From NCBI GenBank assembly GCA_008729055.1, contig SDUX01000004.1, positions 1,922,001 to 1,986,000 on the forward strand: a stretch of 64,000 nucleotides of DNA. Reading direction: 5' to 3'. The translations under genes were made by a program, and so were the position numbers. Below, in pieces: positions 10,874 to 22,039 of the stretch; the stretch's first letter is position 1, and each line of letters starts with the position of its first letter. This stretch comes from Pyropia haitanensis (lineage: Eukaryota; Rhodophyta; Bangiophyceae; Bangiales; Bangiaceae). The notes under the pieces were generated by a model. That model was not told the DNA's origin. It ran no database searches and saw only the letters and a list, made by a program, of their open reading frames with translations.

Positions 10874-12175
10874 ATGGCGCGCACCGCGACGTTGGTGGGC
10901 GCTCTGCTCGTTGGGGGCTCCCTCTTCATCGGCATCGCCGACGCCGCCGCCGTCGCCGGCGCTAACAGTGATGCTGCCCTGCACGAGGCCGCAAAGGATG
11001 TGCAGCTGTTGGTTCTGGAAAAGACCTGCGACGGGACATGCCAGGATGACATTGCCGCGGCGCTTGCTGCCGCCGAGTGCGACCGGGTGACCCTGTACCC
11101 GGCGCTCAAGATGGCGTCAGCGCGGTGCGCGCCGGCCGCCGTGGCCGCGTCGGCCGGGGGCGGCGCTGGTTGGGACCCGCGCCGCCTTCCAGGCGTGCAG
11201 TCAGTGTCGGCCGACGCGGTCGCCGCGGCGCTGCCGCCCTCGGCACCGGCTCCCCCCGCAGCCAGCGCGGCGGCGCCACCGTCAGCGGCGATGCGCGGCG
11301 CGTCCCCGTTTTGGGGGCTGGACCGGGTCAACCAGCAGGAACTTCCGCTCGATGGCTTCACCGTTCCGGGGTGCTACCCGCGTCGAGGCGCAGGCGTGAC
11401 CGTGTACGTACTCGACTCGGGGCTGGCGGTGGAGCACGCCCAGTTTGGCGGCCGCGCGTCCGTCATTGTGGCGCCCGGCGCGCCCTACCCAGACGGCCGT
11501 GACAACAATGGGCACGGCAGCCACGTAGCGGGGACGGTGGCGGGGGCCACGTCCGGCGTGGCGCCCGCGGCCACCCTGGTTGGCGTCCGTGTGGGCAGCG
11601 ACGAAGGGCAGATTCGGGTGTGCGACGCGGTGTCGGCCATTCACCTCGTGGCGGCGGCCAAGCAGGGGAACCCCCAGTCCAAGATTATCATCAACGCCTC
11701 GTTTAGGTGGAACACCTCAGTCGGGGCCCCCGTGACAGCAGCAGCCAACCGGGCAGCCGAAGCGGGCGTCATTTTTGTCGCCGCTGCCGGCAACGAGCCC
11801 GTCGACGCGTGCCGAAACCACCCTGCCCAGGCACAGAACGCCATCAGCGTCGCCGCGGTGGACTGGGAGGACCAGCTCGCCGACTTCAGCGCCCGCGGCA
11901 CGCAGTGTGTGGCCGTGTCGGCGCCGGGCGTGAAAATCTTGTCGGTTGACGCGGCCACCGCGGCGGGACTCAAGGCAATCTCCGGAACGTCGATGGCGAC
12001 TCCCCACGTGGCCGGGCTCGCCGCGCTGGTGCTCGCGGAGGATCCCAACGGGGGGACCCTTGGGTGGAAGGAGGTGCTGGAGCGGCTGACGCGGGCGGCG
12101 CCGCGAGTGGGCGGCTACCCGCTCGCGTGGGCCAGCCCGGTGTGCAACCGCCGCCGCCTGCCCGAGAATGCCTGA
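10874..12175 (+). CDS. Secreted proteinase-K-like serine protease (peptidase S8A)
   Basis: This is a single uninterrupted exon of 433 codons. A signal peptide (ALLVGGSLFIGIADA) is followed by a propeptide of about 120 residues with Cys residues and then FWGLDRVNQQELPLDG, the start of the mature proteinase-K-type domain. The catalytic residues are in their usual motifs: Asp181 (YVLDSG), His214 (NGHGSHVAG) and Ser373 (GTSMATPHVAG), with the oxyanion Asn307 in AAGNEP. The family motif INMS is INAS here. The protein should be exported and activated by propeptide cleavage. A TATA-like box lies upstream and a MITE about 180 bp downstream. Its frame is intact, unlike most neighbours, probably because it lacks long G/C homopolymers. 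Confidence 0.95.
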   Translation: MARTATLVGALLVGGSLFIGIADAAAVAGANSDAALHEAAKDVQLLVLEKTCDGTCQDDIAAALAAAECDRVTLYPALKMASARCAPAAVAASAGGGAGWDPRRLPGVQSVSADAVAAALPPSAPAPPAASAAAPPSAAMRGASPFWGLDRVNQQELPLDGFTVPGCYPRRGAGVTVYVLDSGLAVEHAQFGGRASVIVAPGAPYPDGRDNNGHGSHVAGTVAGATSGVAPAATLVGVRVGSDEGQIRVCDAVSAIHLVAAAKQGNPQSKIIINASFRWNTSVGAPVTAAANRAAEAGVIFVAAAGNEPVDACRNHPAQAQNAISVAAVDWEDQLADFSARGTQCVAVSAPGVKILSVDAATAAGLKAISGTSMATPHVAGLAALVLAEDPNGGTLGWKEVLERLTRAAPRVGGYPLAWASPVCNRRRLPENA

Positions 12176-12352
12176 GGGGCGACCGCGCGCCCCTGGGGAG
12201 AGACGGGGCCGCGCCCCACGCGGCCGTTCCAGGCGGTGCTAACCCCGAAGCGAGGTGCGCTTCATGGTCGCTGGTGTGGGTGGTGCCGCCTCCGCTTCTC
12301 CCCGCCCCACCCGCCCTGCCGGATTGCTCGTTTTGGATTCCATCTGTAGGTA

Positions 12353-12525
12353 GTGCTGTCTTCTCAATTTTGTCCGATCTGGTCGAAGTCCAGAGCCGGG
12401 TGCAGAGCTGGTCAACTGCGCGTCTCAGCCATCCATGCAGCCGGATAAAACCGGTCGACCAATAGGAAGTTGACCAGACCCAGGCTTGACTTTGATCACA
12501 TCGGACAAAATTGGGAGGACTGCAA
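12353..12525. mobile_element. Stowaway-like MITE, copy 1
   Basis: This 173-bp element has imperfect long terminal inverted repeats (outer TTGC-type end followed by TCAATTTTGTCC) and is flanked by TA at 12351-12352 and 12526-12527. Its interior (CTGGTCAACTG..., TCTCAGCCATCC, CGACCAATAGGAAG) matches copy 2 at 20698-20869 closely. The TA duplication and size fit a mariner-derived MITE. Confidence 0.85.
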
Positions 12526-13229
12526 TAGGCTGCAGAGAAGACTGTCAAATTGGGCGGAATGTGAATGACAATCGCCACGACCTCTCTGTTTTTTGCTCTT
12601 GTGCTTTCTTCGCCGACAAGGGACCGGCGGTGGGCGGGCGGCGGCAGCCGAGGCGGCGCGCGCTGTGACTGTGTGGGAGAACCAGCAGGGGGGGAGCGGA
12701 GCGTACTTTCCTCTCTACCATGAGGTGCACCTCCGCTACCGCACTCGACGGCGACGATGGCGCCTACGGTAATGGACGATGACGGGTAGGGGGGGGGGGG
12801 GGTGCGCGCGGTCGCCGCGCTCTGGCCTGGGGGAGCTCGTCGCGGCGGCTCCTTTCACGGGAAAAGATCCTCACCATTCCGCTCACAGTCTACGGAGGAA
12901 TGGGGGGGGAATGGCGCGGCCGTGCCCAGTCTCGCCGCGGCGGTGGCGACGGTGGACATCCGGTGGCTCAGCGTCGCCACTGCACGTTCCTAGCGCTTGC
13001 GTCCGAGGCACCGGTCGGGGCAGCGGGGCGGCGCTGGGACGGGCCTAGCCACCCAACCGCCCGCCAGTGGGGGTGGTGGTCCTACCTTCGCGCGCGCCCG
13101 TCCGTCGTTGGGCTTTAACTCTTCCTTCCCTCTTGAAGTCTTCCTGCCTTCCCCCTGCCGGCGCTCACCCCCGCCCGTTCCTGGTCTAGACAGTTTCCCG
13201 CCCACCCCCCCCGTCGCCCACTCCTCACG
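12526..13229. other. Intergenic, no gene seen
   Basis: The sequence is mixed. A T-rich patch at 12585-12610 is followed by GC-rich sequence with G-runs. No conserved reading frame or RNA gene was recognised. Confidence 0.45.
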
Positions 13230-13959
13230 ATGGAAGTCCGGCTGACGCCGACATCGACCCCGTCCGCCAAGGCTGCCACGATGGCCGTGGCGACGCTGAC
13301 GGACGCGGCGGTTGGGGTGGTGGCGGCGGCAGCGGCGGCGGCCGCGACGGCGGCACCCGCCACCACAGATGCGCCCATCCGCCGGCGCTTGTGAAGCCCC
13401 GACGGCGTGTACACCCTCCCCGACGGGCGGCAGCTGTGGGCCGTGGCCTCTTCCATTGGCGGCTGCACGCCGTCAGCGACGTCCCGCGGCGGCTCGCGGG
13501 GTGGCACCCTCGACCGGCGGGCCACGCAGCTCAAGCCAGGCCGCCGGCACGCCGTGCGTGCTGTCCAATCCCACGCAGGGCAGGGCGGCCACCTGCACGG
13601 GCTGCCAGGCCATCCGGGTGCGGGCCAACGGGTTGGCCTTTTTTTCTGCGTCGCTGACGCTGGGGGCCGAGGACGGCAGCCTGGACGTTGGCCGCCTCGG
13701 CCAGAGAGTGCAGCGCAGTGGGGCCACCGCGCAGTGGGTGCTAAACCGGGACCACGTGCAAGAGGGGTCGGAGCCGATCATCACGATTCTTGCTTGCACG
13801 GCAACGGTGCTCGACCCCTGTTGGCAGCAAGAAATTTGCCAAGAGTTTGCTGCTCAAAGCACGATTCTTGCACTGGTGCAAAAGTCAAGCAGTCTTGTCG
13901 TCCAGAACAAAAAATCTCCCGCGTTTGATTCAGCCGGTTTGTCGGACGGTGTCCAATGA
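13230..13959 (+). pseudogene. Degenerate or unresolved reading frame with a CxxC motif
   Basis: An ATG at 13230 opens MEVRLTPTSTPSAKAA..., reaches TGA at 13392, and the same frame then continues with protein-like sequence (GVYTLPDGRQLWAVASS). About 160 bases later a neighbouring frame carries CVLSNPTQGRAATCTGCQ and AFFSASLTLGAEDGSL, ending at 13959. The parts look like one protein broken by a stop and a shift. A 43-nt GT-AG removal (13391-13433) would bypass the stop but drop the GVYTLPDG segment. I do not recognise the family. It could be a decayed gene, a transposon remnant, or a real gene with unrecognised splicing. Confidence 0.3.
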
Positions 13960-15918
13960 AAACTCTCGGTTGACTTGGAGAGCGCAGCGTTGAGAACGAA
14001 CCCCTCATGTGCAGGTGTATTGACTGACTCGACAACGGGAGATATTCTGGCTGCACGGCCGTCTTCCCGGAGCGGCCTTGATAGCTCTTGAGCAAAACGC
14101 GACAAGCGTTGTCTAAAAATGCTGTTCTCCGCAGCAGTTTTTTTCGATCCGTTGTACACAGCGCTCCGTTATAATAACGCTTGTTCCCGACGTGCGACAG
14201 CGTAGCCCCAAGAACGGCGCTTCTTTTGGTGTAACGGTTGTCCCCGGTACTCATACGGAACCTACTCCTGAAGCGCATGCTATGAGAAATCACGGAAAAC
14301 GTGGGCGGAACATGTGATGCTGGGGGGTCTCAAATCGTTGCATCCCCGGATTACACCAAAAATGCAAGAAATCCGTGGTCCCGGTTTAGCCTGCGCTGCG
14401 CCGGCGAGTACCTTAGAATCGCGGGATGCACAGCAAATTGGACGTGTCGAGTCGTGCAAGGTGGCCCGTGGGGCCTCTGGAGGCCGATATGCACTGCACA
14501 CACGTACATTCACGCCGTAGCGCCAAGGCTTGCGCGCTGGGCGTGTTGCCTTCACCACGTCTGTCACCAGCTCGTCACGGCCCATCTTCTCGTATAAAAA
14601 CTGAAGCTGACCCATGTCGTCCGGCTAAGATGCAATTTTGTCGTGCAGGGTTTTGCAGGACATCTGTCGACCGCTGCACGCCCACCAGTGAAACACTGAT
14701 GTCACAGGCAACATATCCATACATGTACACACAGAAGAACTGCACCGGAGTGCCACCATTTCGTGAATTCGTGATCGCTGCGACAACGTGTTGCACTCCG
14801 TAACTGCGCGCGTGCCCGACACCGCACGAATCATGCTCAACCGTACCACGCAGACATGCACGGACCGACGCCGTGTCATGGCCCGCCGCGGGCTCCGTGC
14901 CGCGCACCACACCGCACTTGGGCACGAACGGTCGCGACCGGCGTCGGCGCTGCACGTTACCGACGCCGTGTGTCACTTTGCGCGCGTCGACGGCGCACCC
15001 GTTTCCACCCCATGCGCATCCCCCCCCCCCCCCCCCCCTGCACCATCGTCGCCGCGCGCCCGAAGCATCTGCTGCGACCTGTAACGACGGCCACGGTATG
15101 CCCCTCGCCGGGGAGGGCGGCCGGCGGCAGCACTTAGTCACCGCCCGACCGGCCACGCTCCGCCATCCGCACGTAGTCCCCGTATACACCAAGCGCATGG
15201 AGCCCGCCCGCTATCACGGTCCCCGCCACGGTAGAAGATGTGCTCGTAGCTGTACCAAGGTGAAAGTGGGGAGGATGTACGTGGGGGCACATTGCGGTGT
15301 GAGAAGCGACATGTGCACAGGTGATCGCGCAGCGACGTGTCAACATGCGCATGTGAAAGCGTGTCGAAACGCGCCAGCTGGGTGTCGAGCTCGGCATTGT
15401 CGACTTTGCACAGTGCCGCATCGCGCATGGAAAATGGTGCGTTCTGCCGAAAACACGTGCGTCTGTGAACGCAATTGCCTGCTGTTGCAACGCTCTCGAG
15501 CACAATACGTGCATCGGCGTGCAGACATTGGAGGTGAAATGCACGGCCGTCGGCGTCCCCAGAGGCCTGAAACTGGCGAAAACACGTGCATGCACGCACA
15601 TCTTGGGATCCTAAGGTACTGGCCGATGGCCCCACTGCGCAGGGGCGCCGCGGATTCGTCACGAAAGGGGGCGGGCTGGCGGAAACGGCCGGCCGGCGTC
15701 TGCAAGCCAAAAAGCGGCGTGGCCGTCGATCTCGTGCAACATCTCCGCGGCTGATTTTTTTTTCTCGACCGCAGGCCCACGACACCGTGCGTGGCCTCGA
15801 CAGCGGCCCCGTCGCAGCTTTGATACGCGACGATCTGCGGCGGCGCCCACGCCCCTCTGTTCTTGTCCTTCCCCCCCACCCCCCACCTTCTTCCCGCCCC
15901 CCGTCGCCACTGTTCATC
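13960..15918. other. Lower-GC region with no recognised gene
   Basis: Composition drops markedly compared with neighbours and codon use in open frames is not biased to Gly/Ala. A minus-strand frame at 14500-14610 reads MGQLQFLYEKMGRDELV, and a 58-codon Cys-rich plus-strand frame runs 14630-14803 behind a TATA-like TATAAAAA at 14592-14599. GAAAACACGTGC is repeated at 15449 and 15578. A T9 tract (15752-15760) lies about 160 bp before the MFS start. None of these is convincing as a gene; the stretch may be transposon-derived. Confidence 0.35.
14630..14803 (+). CDS. Small Cys-rich ORF behind a TATA-like box (speculative)
   Basis: The reading frame starts MQFCRAGFCRTSVDRC and ends AATTCCTP before a stop. 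A TATAAAAA motif sits about 35 bp upstream of the ATG, closer than in a typical gene with a 5' UTR. An opposite-strand frame overlaps the TATA-like motif and may be the real one. No family was recognised. It is listed only because the composition is unlike the surrounding noise frames. Confidence 0.15.
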   Translation: MQFCRAGFCRTSVDRCTPTSETLMSQATYPYMYTQKNCTGVPPFREFVIAATTCCTP

Positions 15919-18578
15919 ATGCCGACTTGGTATGGTGCCGTCACGGGCAGCCATGACAACGTTGGGGAGGCCACCCCTGCCACATCGGCCGGCGACGGTG
16001 GGGTCATTGACAAGCTGCTGGGCCCCCCCCCCGCGCCCCCCCCCCCGCTGCCGCCCGCGACGGCCGGTCAGCGGCTGGCGCTCCTCACCGCCGCCATCCT
16101 CTTCTCAAGCGGCTCCCACTTTGCGCGCCACGCGCTGTCCTCCCTCACGCCCACCCTCACCGCGCGGCTCACCCTCTCCGCCACGTCCATGGCCGCCCTC
16201 TTCTCCGCGCAGGAGCTGCCCGGCATCGTCCTGCCCCTCACCGCCGCGTCGCTGCTGACGCTCGGCCCGCCGTCGACGGTCGCCGCCGCCGCGGCCGCCG
16301 TGTCGACGGCGGGGCAGGTGGCGGCCGCCGCGGCGGTCGGCGCGGGCAGCTACGGCGGGCTGTTTGTGGCGCGCCTCGCGTTTGGCGCCGCCGACTCGGT
16401 GCTGGTCGTCGCCATGGGCGCGCTCATTGCCGAGGGATTCCACTCGGGGGGGGGGGGGGGGGGGCGGGGGGGGGGGGGCGGCCGTCGTCGCCCCACGCCG
16501 GCGGCGGGGGCTCGCGCGTGTCTCGGACAGCGGCGGCTTGGTGCCCGCCACGGCGGGTGCCGACGGCGGCGGCGGCGGCGGCGGCTCCGGCGCCAGCGAC
16601 GGCGGCGGCGCCAGCGCCAGCGGCGGCGGCGGCGCCAGCGCCAGCGGCGGCGGTGGAGACGGCGGTGACGGCGGCGGCGGCGGGCGGAGCGCCAAGCCGC
16701 TGCTGGGCGTCAGCCTCGCGTACGGGCTGATGCTGCTGGCGAGCCGGGGCAGCACCTTTTTTGCCATGTGGGCGCCCGCCGCGATTGGCCGCGCCTGCGG
16801 CGGCGACGCGTGCGCGCTGTGGGTGACGGCGGGCGTGTCGACGGTGAGCCTCGTCGGCGCCGCCCTGTACGTTGCCGTCGAGTGGGACCGCCGCCGCCGC
16901 CGCCGCCGCCGCGCCGCGGCGGGGGACGTTGAGGGGGGGGCGCCCCGGCCGCGCGCCGCGGGCGGCGGCGTCCGCGCCGCCGCGGCACGCGCGCTCGCCG
17001 GGCCGCCACCGTCGCCGCCGTCGCCGCCACGGCCGACGGCGGCCTCGGCGGCGGCCGCGGCGGGCGTGGCGGCCGTCGCGGCGGCGGCGCCGCAGACGCT
17101 GCCGCCGTCGCCGGCGGCGGCGGCGGCCGACGCGGCGGCCCAGCGGCGCGCCGCCCCCGCCCGCTGGGCGGCGACGCTCGTCGCGACGACGCGCGCGCTG
17201 CCGGCCGCGTTTTGGTACGTTGCCGCCATCTGGGCGCTCCTCGCGTCGGCGCTCTTCCCGCTGCTCCACGCGGCGGGCGCGGTGTTTGCCGCCTCCTTCC
17301 CGGCGGCGTGGCCGGCGGGCCTCTCCCCCGCCGCCGCGTCGGCGGTGCCGTCGGTGGTGGTGGGCGCCGCGGCGGCGGCGTCGCCGCTCGTCGGCGCCGC
17401 CGTCGGCCGCCGCGGCGGGCGGGAGCGCGTCCTCTTCGCCGCGGCCGCGTGCATGGCCGCCGGCCTGGCGGTGTTGTCGGTGCTGGCGACGCTGCCGGGC
17501 CCGGCGGGGGGGGGGGGGGCGGACGGCGCCGCGGCGGCCGGCCGTGGCGGCTGGCTGGGCGTGGCCGCCGCCAAGGCGGCGGTGGGGGGGGGGGTGCTGG
17601 CCATTGTCGTTGCGTTTGGTGCCGCGCCCGTCACGCTGCTGAGCAGCGTGGCCGTCACGGTGCCGCCGCATGTACGTTTTGGGGGGGGGCGGGAGGGGGG
17701 GGGGTGGCGGCGGCCGGTGGGGGGTTGGTTGCGGTGGGACTGCCGAGTGGGAATGGCGGAAGGGGTGCCGCGGAGCGACAGCAGCAGCTGTCGTGTCGAG
17801 GGCCAAGTGCGGGTTGGGATGCTCCTGGCGGCGGCGCGGCTCCCACGCCGTTTGGGGGTGCTGGGGGGGTGGGGGGGGGGACGCGTGCGCAGTGGTGGCG
17901 GCGACGGACGTCCAGCGGGGGGTCGTGTCCCGTGGCTTGACTGACGCAGCCCGCGCTTTTGGACGGACGCCCCGCTTGTGGTTGGGTTCCCCCTTGGGAC
18001 TTGACCGTGGCCGCCGCTGATGGGGTGCGTGCCGCCGTGCCTCGGACGGGAGGGCGTTGTCGCAGACGGCGGGCGCCGCGCTTGGCATCTACAAGTCGGT
18101 CGAGAACGTGGCGCTAGCGCTGGTGCACGTTATTGTACGTTCTGTCTCTGTGCTTTTTCTCCTCTGCGTGCGTGTTTGTCCCCGCACCACGTCGCGCCGC
18201 CGCTACCCACACTGCCGCTCTTTGCTGCCCGCGCACTGCCGCGTGTCACTGGCGTGCTGCTAACCCACCCCCTCCCATACCGGCTGTCCCCTCTTTCGCT
18301 CCTATGGCGCGCTGCCCCCGTTTCCATGTGTGTGTGTGCGCTGTGTTGGGTTGGCCCAACCTCCCCCCTTGCCCCCTCTCCCCCCGCGCCGTTGACAGGC
18401 GGGCGGCCTCAAGGACTGGAGCGGCAGCTACGCGCCGCCGCTGGCGTTTTGGTCGGCGCTCGCGGCGGCCGCGGCGGCCGTTGCGCACGGGCTGGCGCGC
18501 CTGCGCGTGCCGGCGCTCCGCGCGCCGGACGATGTGCGGCTGTCGCCGCCGCCCATGGCGGGGGGGGCCGCGCGCTAG
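15919..18578 (+). CDS. Major facilitator superfamily transporter, MFSD1-like (3 exons)
   Basis: The exons are 15919-17671, 18066-18134 and 18399-18578; both introns begin GTACGT and end CAG. The protein starts MPTWYGAVTGSHDN, has an early helix (LALLTAAILFSSGSHF) and MFS helices such as GLFVARLAFGAADSVLVVAMG. A Gly/Ala-rich cytoplasmic loop separates the two halves. The 69-base middle exon encodes TAGAALGIYKSVENVALALV, matching the conserved late-helix motif of MFSD1-type transporters. The last exon ends MAGGAAR and TAG. A G-rich tract at 16447-16480 changes frame, probably a base-count error. It should be a multi-pass membrane carrier; the substrate is unknown. Confidence 0.72.
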
Positions 18579-19306
18579 GCGGTGCCGCCGGTACGGCCTC
18601 GACGGACCGGGTCGCGACGGCCAGTGGGGGTGCGCCCGGCGGGTGCGGGGGAGCTGAGCGCGGTGCGCCGCCGCGCGCGCGTCGCGGGGGGCGGCCGCCG
18701 CACGGGGCTCCCCGGACGGGTTGGCGCGCCTGCCTGTCGCTGCCACCGCCGCCGCGCGGTGGACCGTGGCGCCTACCGCGGCTGGTGGCCACCCGCCCGT
18801 GGCGCCTGTCGGTCGGGGGAGGGCGGCTCGTAACGGCTGTGGCGTGGGTGACACTGGGCGACTGGCGCGCAAAGGGCGGACGCTTCGCCCCCGCGTTGCA
18901 GCGGGCCGCTGCGGTCGTGGCAACGACCCGGGCGCCAGGCTGGCGGCGCGCCTGCAAGGAACAGCGGTGGGCATGGGCGGGTCAGCCGGGCCTCGCCAAA
19001 AATGAAAAAATATGACAGTGTAGAGTGTAGACACGGCACGCAAACGACCCAGCTATACATACAACGGTCCGACGTGTAGGGGCCCCCCCCAAAAAACAGC
19101 AAGGCGACACGCCACCAGCAGCAGCAAGCAAAACAGTGTACACGATACATACGCCGATGGTGGCCACCGCCCCCCACCCCCCCCCCCCCGCGCTACGGGA
19201 GAACAACAACAAAAAGATTGCCGCGGCCGCGCGCCGCCGCGGCCACCCACTCGCCAGACGCACGCCGCGTCTCGCCTGCGGGCGCCACGCCGTCCCTGCC
19301 GCCCGC
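18579..19306. other. Tail-to-tail intergenic region
   Basis: This lies between the MFS transporter stop and the stop of the convergent plastid TM protein. It is GC-rich to about 18980, then lower-GC with AAAAATGAAAAAATATGA and several A/C runs. It may contain the 3' ends of both transcripts. No gene was recognised. Confidence 0.5.
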
Positions 19307-19806
19307 TCACGCGCGGATGCGGTAGACGAGGGCGGTGACGGCCATCACAAACGCCGCCTGCGCCGAGTGCAGCAGCGACGGCGCGGACAGGGCGGTGGTC
19401 GTCCGCTCCACCACCGCGACGGTGAAGAGGCCAAAGACCAGGTGCCAGTCAAAGAAGCTCAGCTTTTGGTCGGTCGGCCAGCCGCGGCGGCGGCGCGCCG
19501 CCGCCGAGCCCCGCGCCGCCGCCGGCCCCGGCGCGCCGCTGGGCGGGCGCAGCGACAGCGGCGGCTCCGCGTCGGCCGCCGCTCGCGGCGACGCGCTTGA
19601 CGGGGGGGGGAGGGTGGCTCTGCAAACGCCACCAGCAGCCGCGCCCGCCGCCGGCGGCGGGCCGACCCGCCCGTCGACGCGCGTCGGGTGGCCGCCGCCG
19701 CGGGGCGGCGCGCGCGCAGCCGCGGCTCGACGACGCGGCGGGCGGGGACGGGGAGGCCCGTCACAAAGGCGGCGGCGGCGGTGGGGGTGCACCGAGGGGG
19801 CGTCAT
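19307..19806 (-). CDS. Small plastid-targeted single-TM protein, unknown function
   Basis: The ATG at 19806 opens a plausible transit peptide, MTPPRCTPTAAAAFVTGLPVPARR, rich in Ala/Arg/Thr and carrying the A-F-V motif also present in Tic20 here. After a Ser/Pro/Arg-rich linker the frame shifts at the G8 run 19601-19608. The mature end reads DQKLSFFDWHLVFGLFTVAVVERTT, followed by a second hydrophobic stretch (AAFVMAVTALVYRIRA) and TGA at 19307-19309. The fused length is about 165 residues. FDWHLVFGLF suggests a thylakoid or envelope helix, but I do not recognise the family. The targeting prediction is inference. Confidence 0.5.
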
Positions 19807-20697
19807 GGTGCGCACAGCGGTAGCAGCGGCGGCGGGGACCCAAGAGACCCAGCGGGGAGTGGGGGGGGGGGGGGGGGGGGGGGGGGTGACAGTGACAGGC
19901 GACCGCGACGGCGGCGGGTGGGGTGGGGAGCAGAGGCTGCCGCTTGCGGGATGCGGGCGGCCAGTGGGGCGTGTGTCCACGCCCGCGCGCACGTCGACGG
20001 CCGACGCGGTGGCGGGCAGCGTCGGCGGCGGCGGCAGGGTCGTTGCGCGGCGCGGCGGCGGCGCGGGCGGTGGGCGGCGGCGGGCGGGTCGGCGCGCGGC
20101 CGCGGCGGCGGGCGCTGTTGAGCACCCCCGCCGCCGCGGCGGCCGCCGGCGGAGGGCGCGGCGGTGGCGCCCACGGGGGCGGCCGCCGCCGCCCGCGGCG
20201 GGGCAGTGCTCCCCGACGAGCGGCCACCGCGCGCTCGGGGGGGAGGGCGCCGCCGGCGGCGGCGTGCGTCCGTCCCCCCCCCCTGCGCGCGGGAACCCAG
20301 CTGGGGGGGGGGCGGCGCCCCGCCGCCGACCGGCCGCGTCGGCGGCGCCGCCCGTGGCGGCCGGCCCGCGGCGCGTGGCCAGGCGGCGGGTGGAGTGGAA
20401 GGTGGCGGCGTCAGAGTGGAAGCTGCCGCCCGCGCGGCGGGCGGCGGCGGCGGGCCGCCGCCGCGGCGGCGGCGCGGCGGCGCGCCGCGGCGGCCGGCGC
20501 CGTGGGCGGCGGCCGCCGCGGCCGCGGCCGGCTGTCGACGGGGGTGCGTCGGTACCGTCCCCCCCTGTACTGTACCGTGCCGTCCGTCCACCGTGGCGGC
20601 CCGTTGCAGTCTGTCATTTCTGTCATCGGTACATACAGTACACCCAACAGGCATGGCAGGGGGGGCGGATCGAGTCTGTTTTTTTTTCATTCCAATA
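19807..20697. other. GC-rich spacer with a long G tract
   Basis: A run of about 28 G occurs at 19860-19887, and the rest is Arg/Gly/Pro-coding by composition. TATAC-type and T-rich sequence appears only near 20630-20690, just before MITE copy 2. No gene was recognised. Confidence 0.45.
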
Positions 20698-20869
20698 TTG
20701 CTGCCTTCTCAATTTTGTCCGGTCTGGTCAAAGTCAAGAGCCGGGTCCACGGCTGGTCAACTGCGTCTCAGCCATCCGTGCAGCCGGATTGAAACCGATC
20801 GACCAATAGGAAGTTGACCAGACCCAGTCTTGACTTTGATCACATCGGACAAATTTGGGAGGACTGCAA
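20698..20869. mobile_element. Stowaway-like MITE, copy 2
   Basis: This 172-bp element is flanked by TA at 20696-20697 and 20870-20871. Long imperfect inverted repeats share TCAATTTTGTCC near the left end with ...GGACAAATTTGGGAGG at the right. It matches copy 1 at 12353-12525 along its whole length, with scattered substitutions and a 2-3 base gap. It lies about 230 bp upstream of the Nup43 start. Confidence 0.87.
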
Positions 20870-21099
20870 TAGTTTGGAAATACATGGCGGTGGCGGCCCC
20901 GCCTGGGCGCCGCGCCGCGCCGGCGCGCGCGGCGCGCCGATCATCGGCGCAGCGGGCGCCCGTCGTCGGCGGCAGACCCGCCTCGCCGCGCGGGTCCGTC
21001 TGCTTGCCGCCTTGGGACCCGCGCGCCTGCCGCGCTCCCTCCTTGGGGGCTCCCCTACCTACCCCACTGGCACCGTTTGTCCCTGCCCGTCCTCCCACT

Positions 21100-21988
21100 A
21101 TGAACGCCACCCGACGTCGCCCCGCGACGTGGTCCTCGCCCGGGCCGTTTACCGCCGCCGCCGCCGCCGCGGGCGCGGCCACCCCCCCCCCACCGCCGCG
21201 ACCGCGTCCACGCGGGGCGGCGGCGACGCCCCCCCCCCCCCCCCCCCTTCCTGCTCACCCTCGCCGCCCCCCTCTCCCGCGTCCGGTGGCTCCCACCCAC
21301 CCCCGCGTGGGGCGCCCCCGCCACCGCCGCCGTCCTCGCCGTCGGCACCGCCGCCGGCGACGCGGGCGGCGACGCGGTCGCCCTCTACGCCGCCACCACC
21401 ACCACCACCGCCGGCGTCGTTGCCGTCGAGCCGCTCGTCCCGACCGCGGCGGCGGTGGGTGGGGGGGGTTGTCTGACGCGGCGGCGGCGGCGGCGGCGGC
21501 GGGGGGGGGGGGGTGGGGGGGGGTGGCCCACCCGGGGCGCGTCGCGGGGCTCGCGCCCGCCACGGATGGCTCGGCGGTGTACGTGGCCGCCGCGGCTGGC
21601 GGCTTGTCGACGCTGTGGCGGTCGACGGGGGGGGGGGGGGGTTCCGCCTCGACCCGGCGGGGCGCCTGCCGGCTGCCGAGGCGGCGGTGGGGGTGGCCGC
21701 CCTTGGGGGGGGGGGGTCGCCCTCGCGGGCGCCCACGGCACGGTCGCCCTCTTTGACCCGGCCGCCGCGCGTAGCGGCGGCGGCGGCGGCGGCGGTGGCG
21801 GTGGCGGTGGCGGCGGCGGTGGTGGTGGGGCCGTCGCGACCGTCCGGCACGTGGACCCGGTGGGCGCCACCGCCGCCGCCGCGGCGGGACCGCAGCTGCT
21901 GGCAGTGGCGGGCGTCGCGGCGGGCGTCGCGCTCGTCGACCCGCGGGCGGCGGGGGTGGCGGGCCGCCTCCGCGGCGGTGGCGGCGGC

Positions 21989-22039
<51 letters not shown>

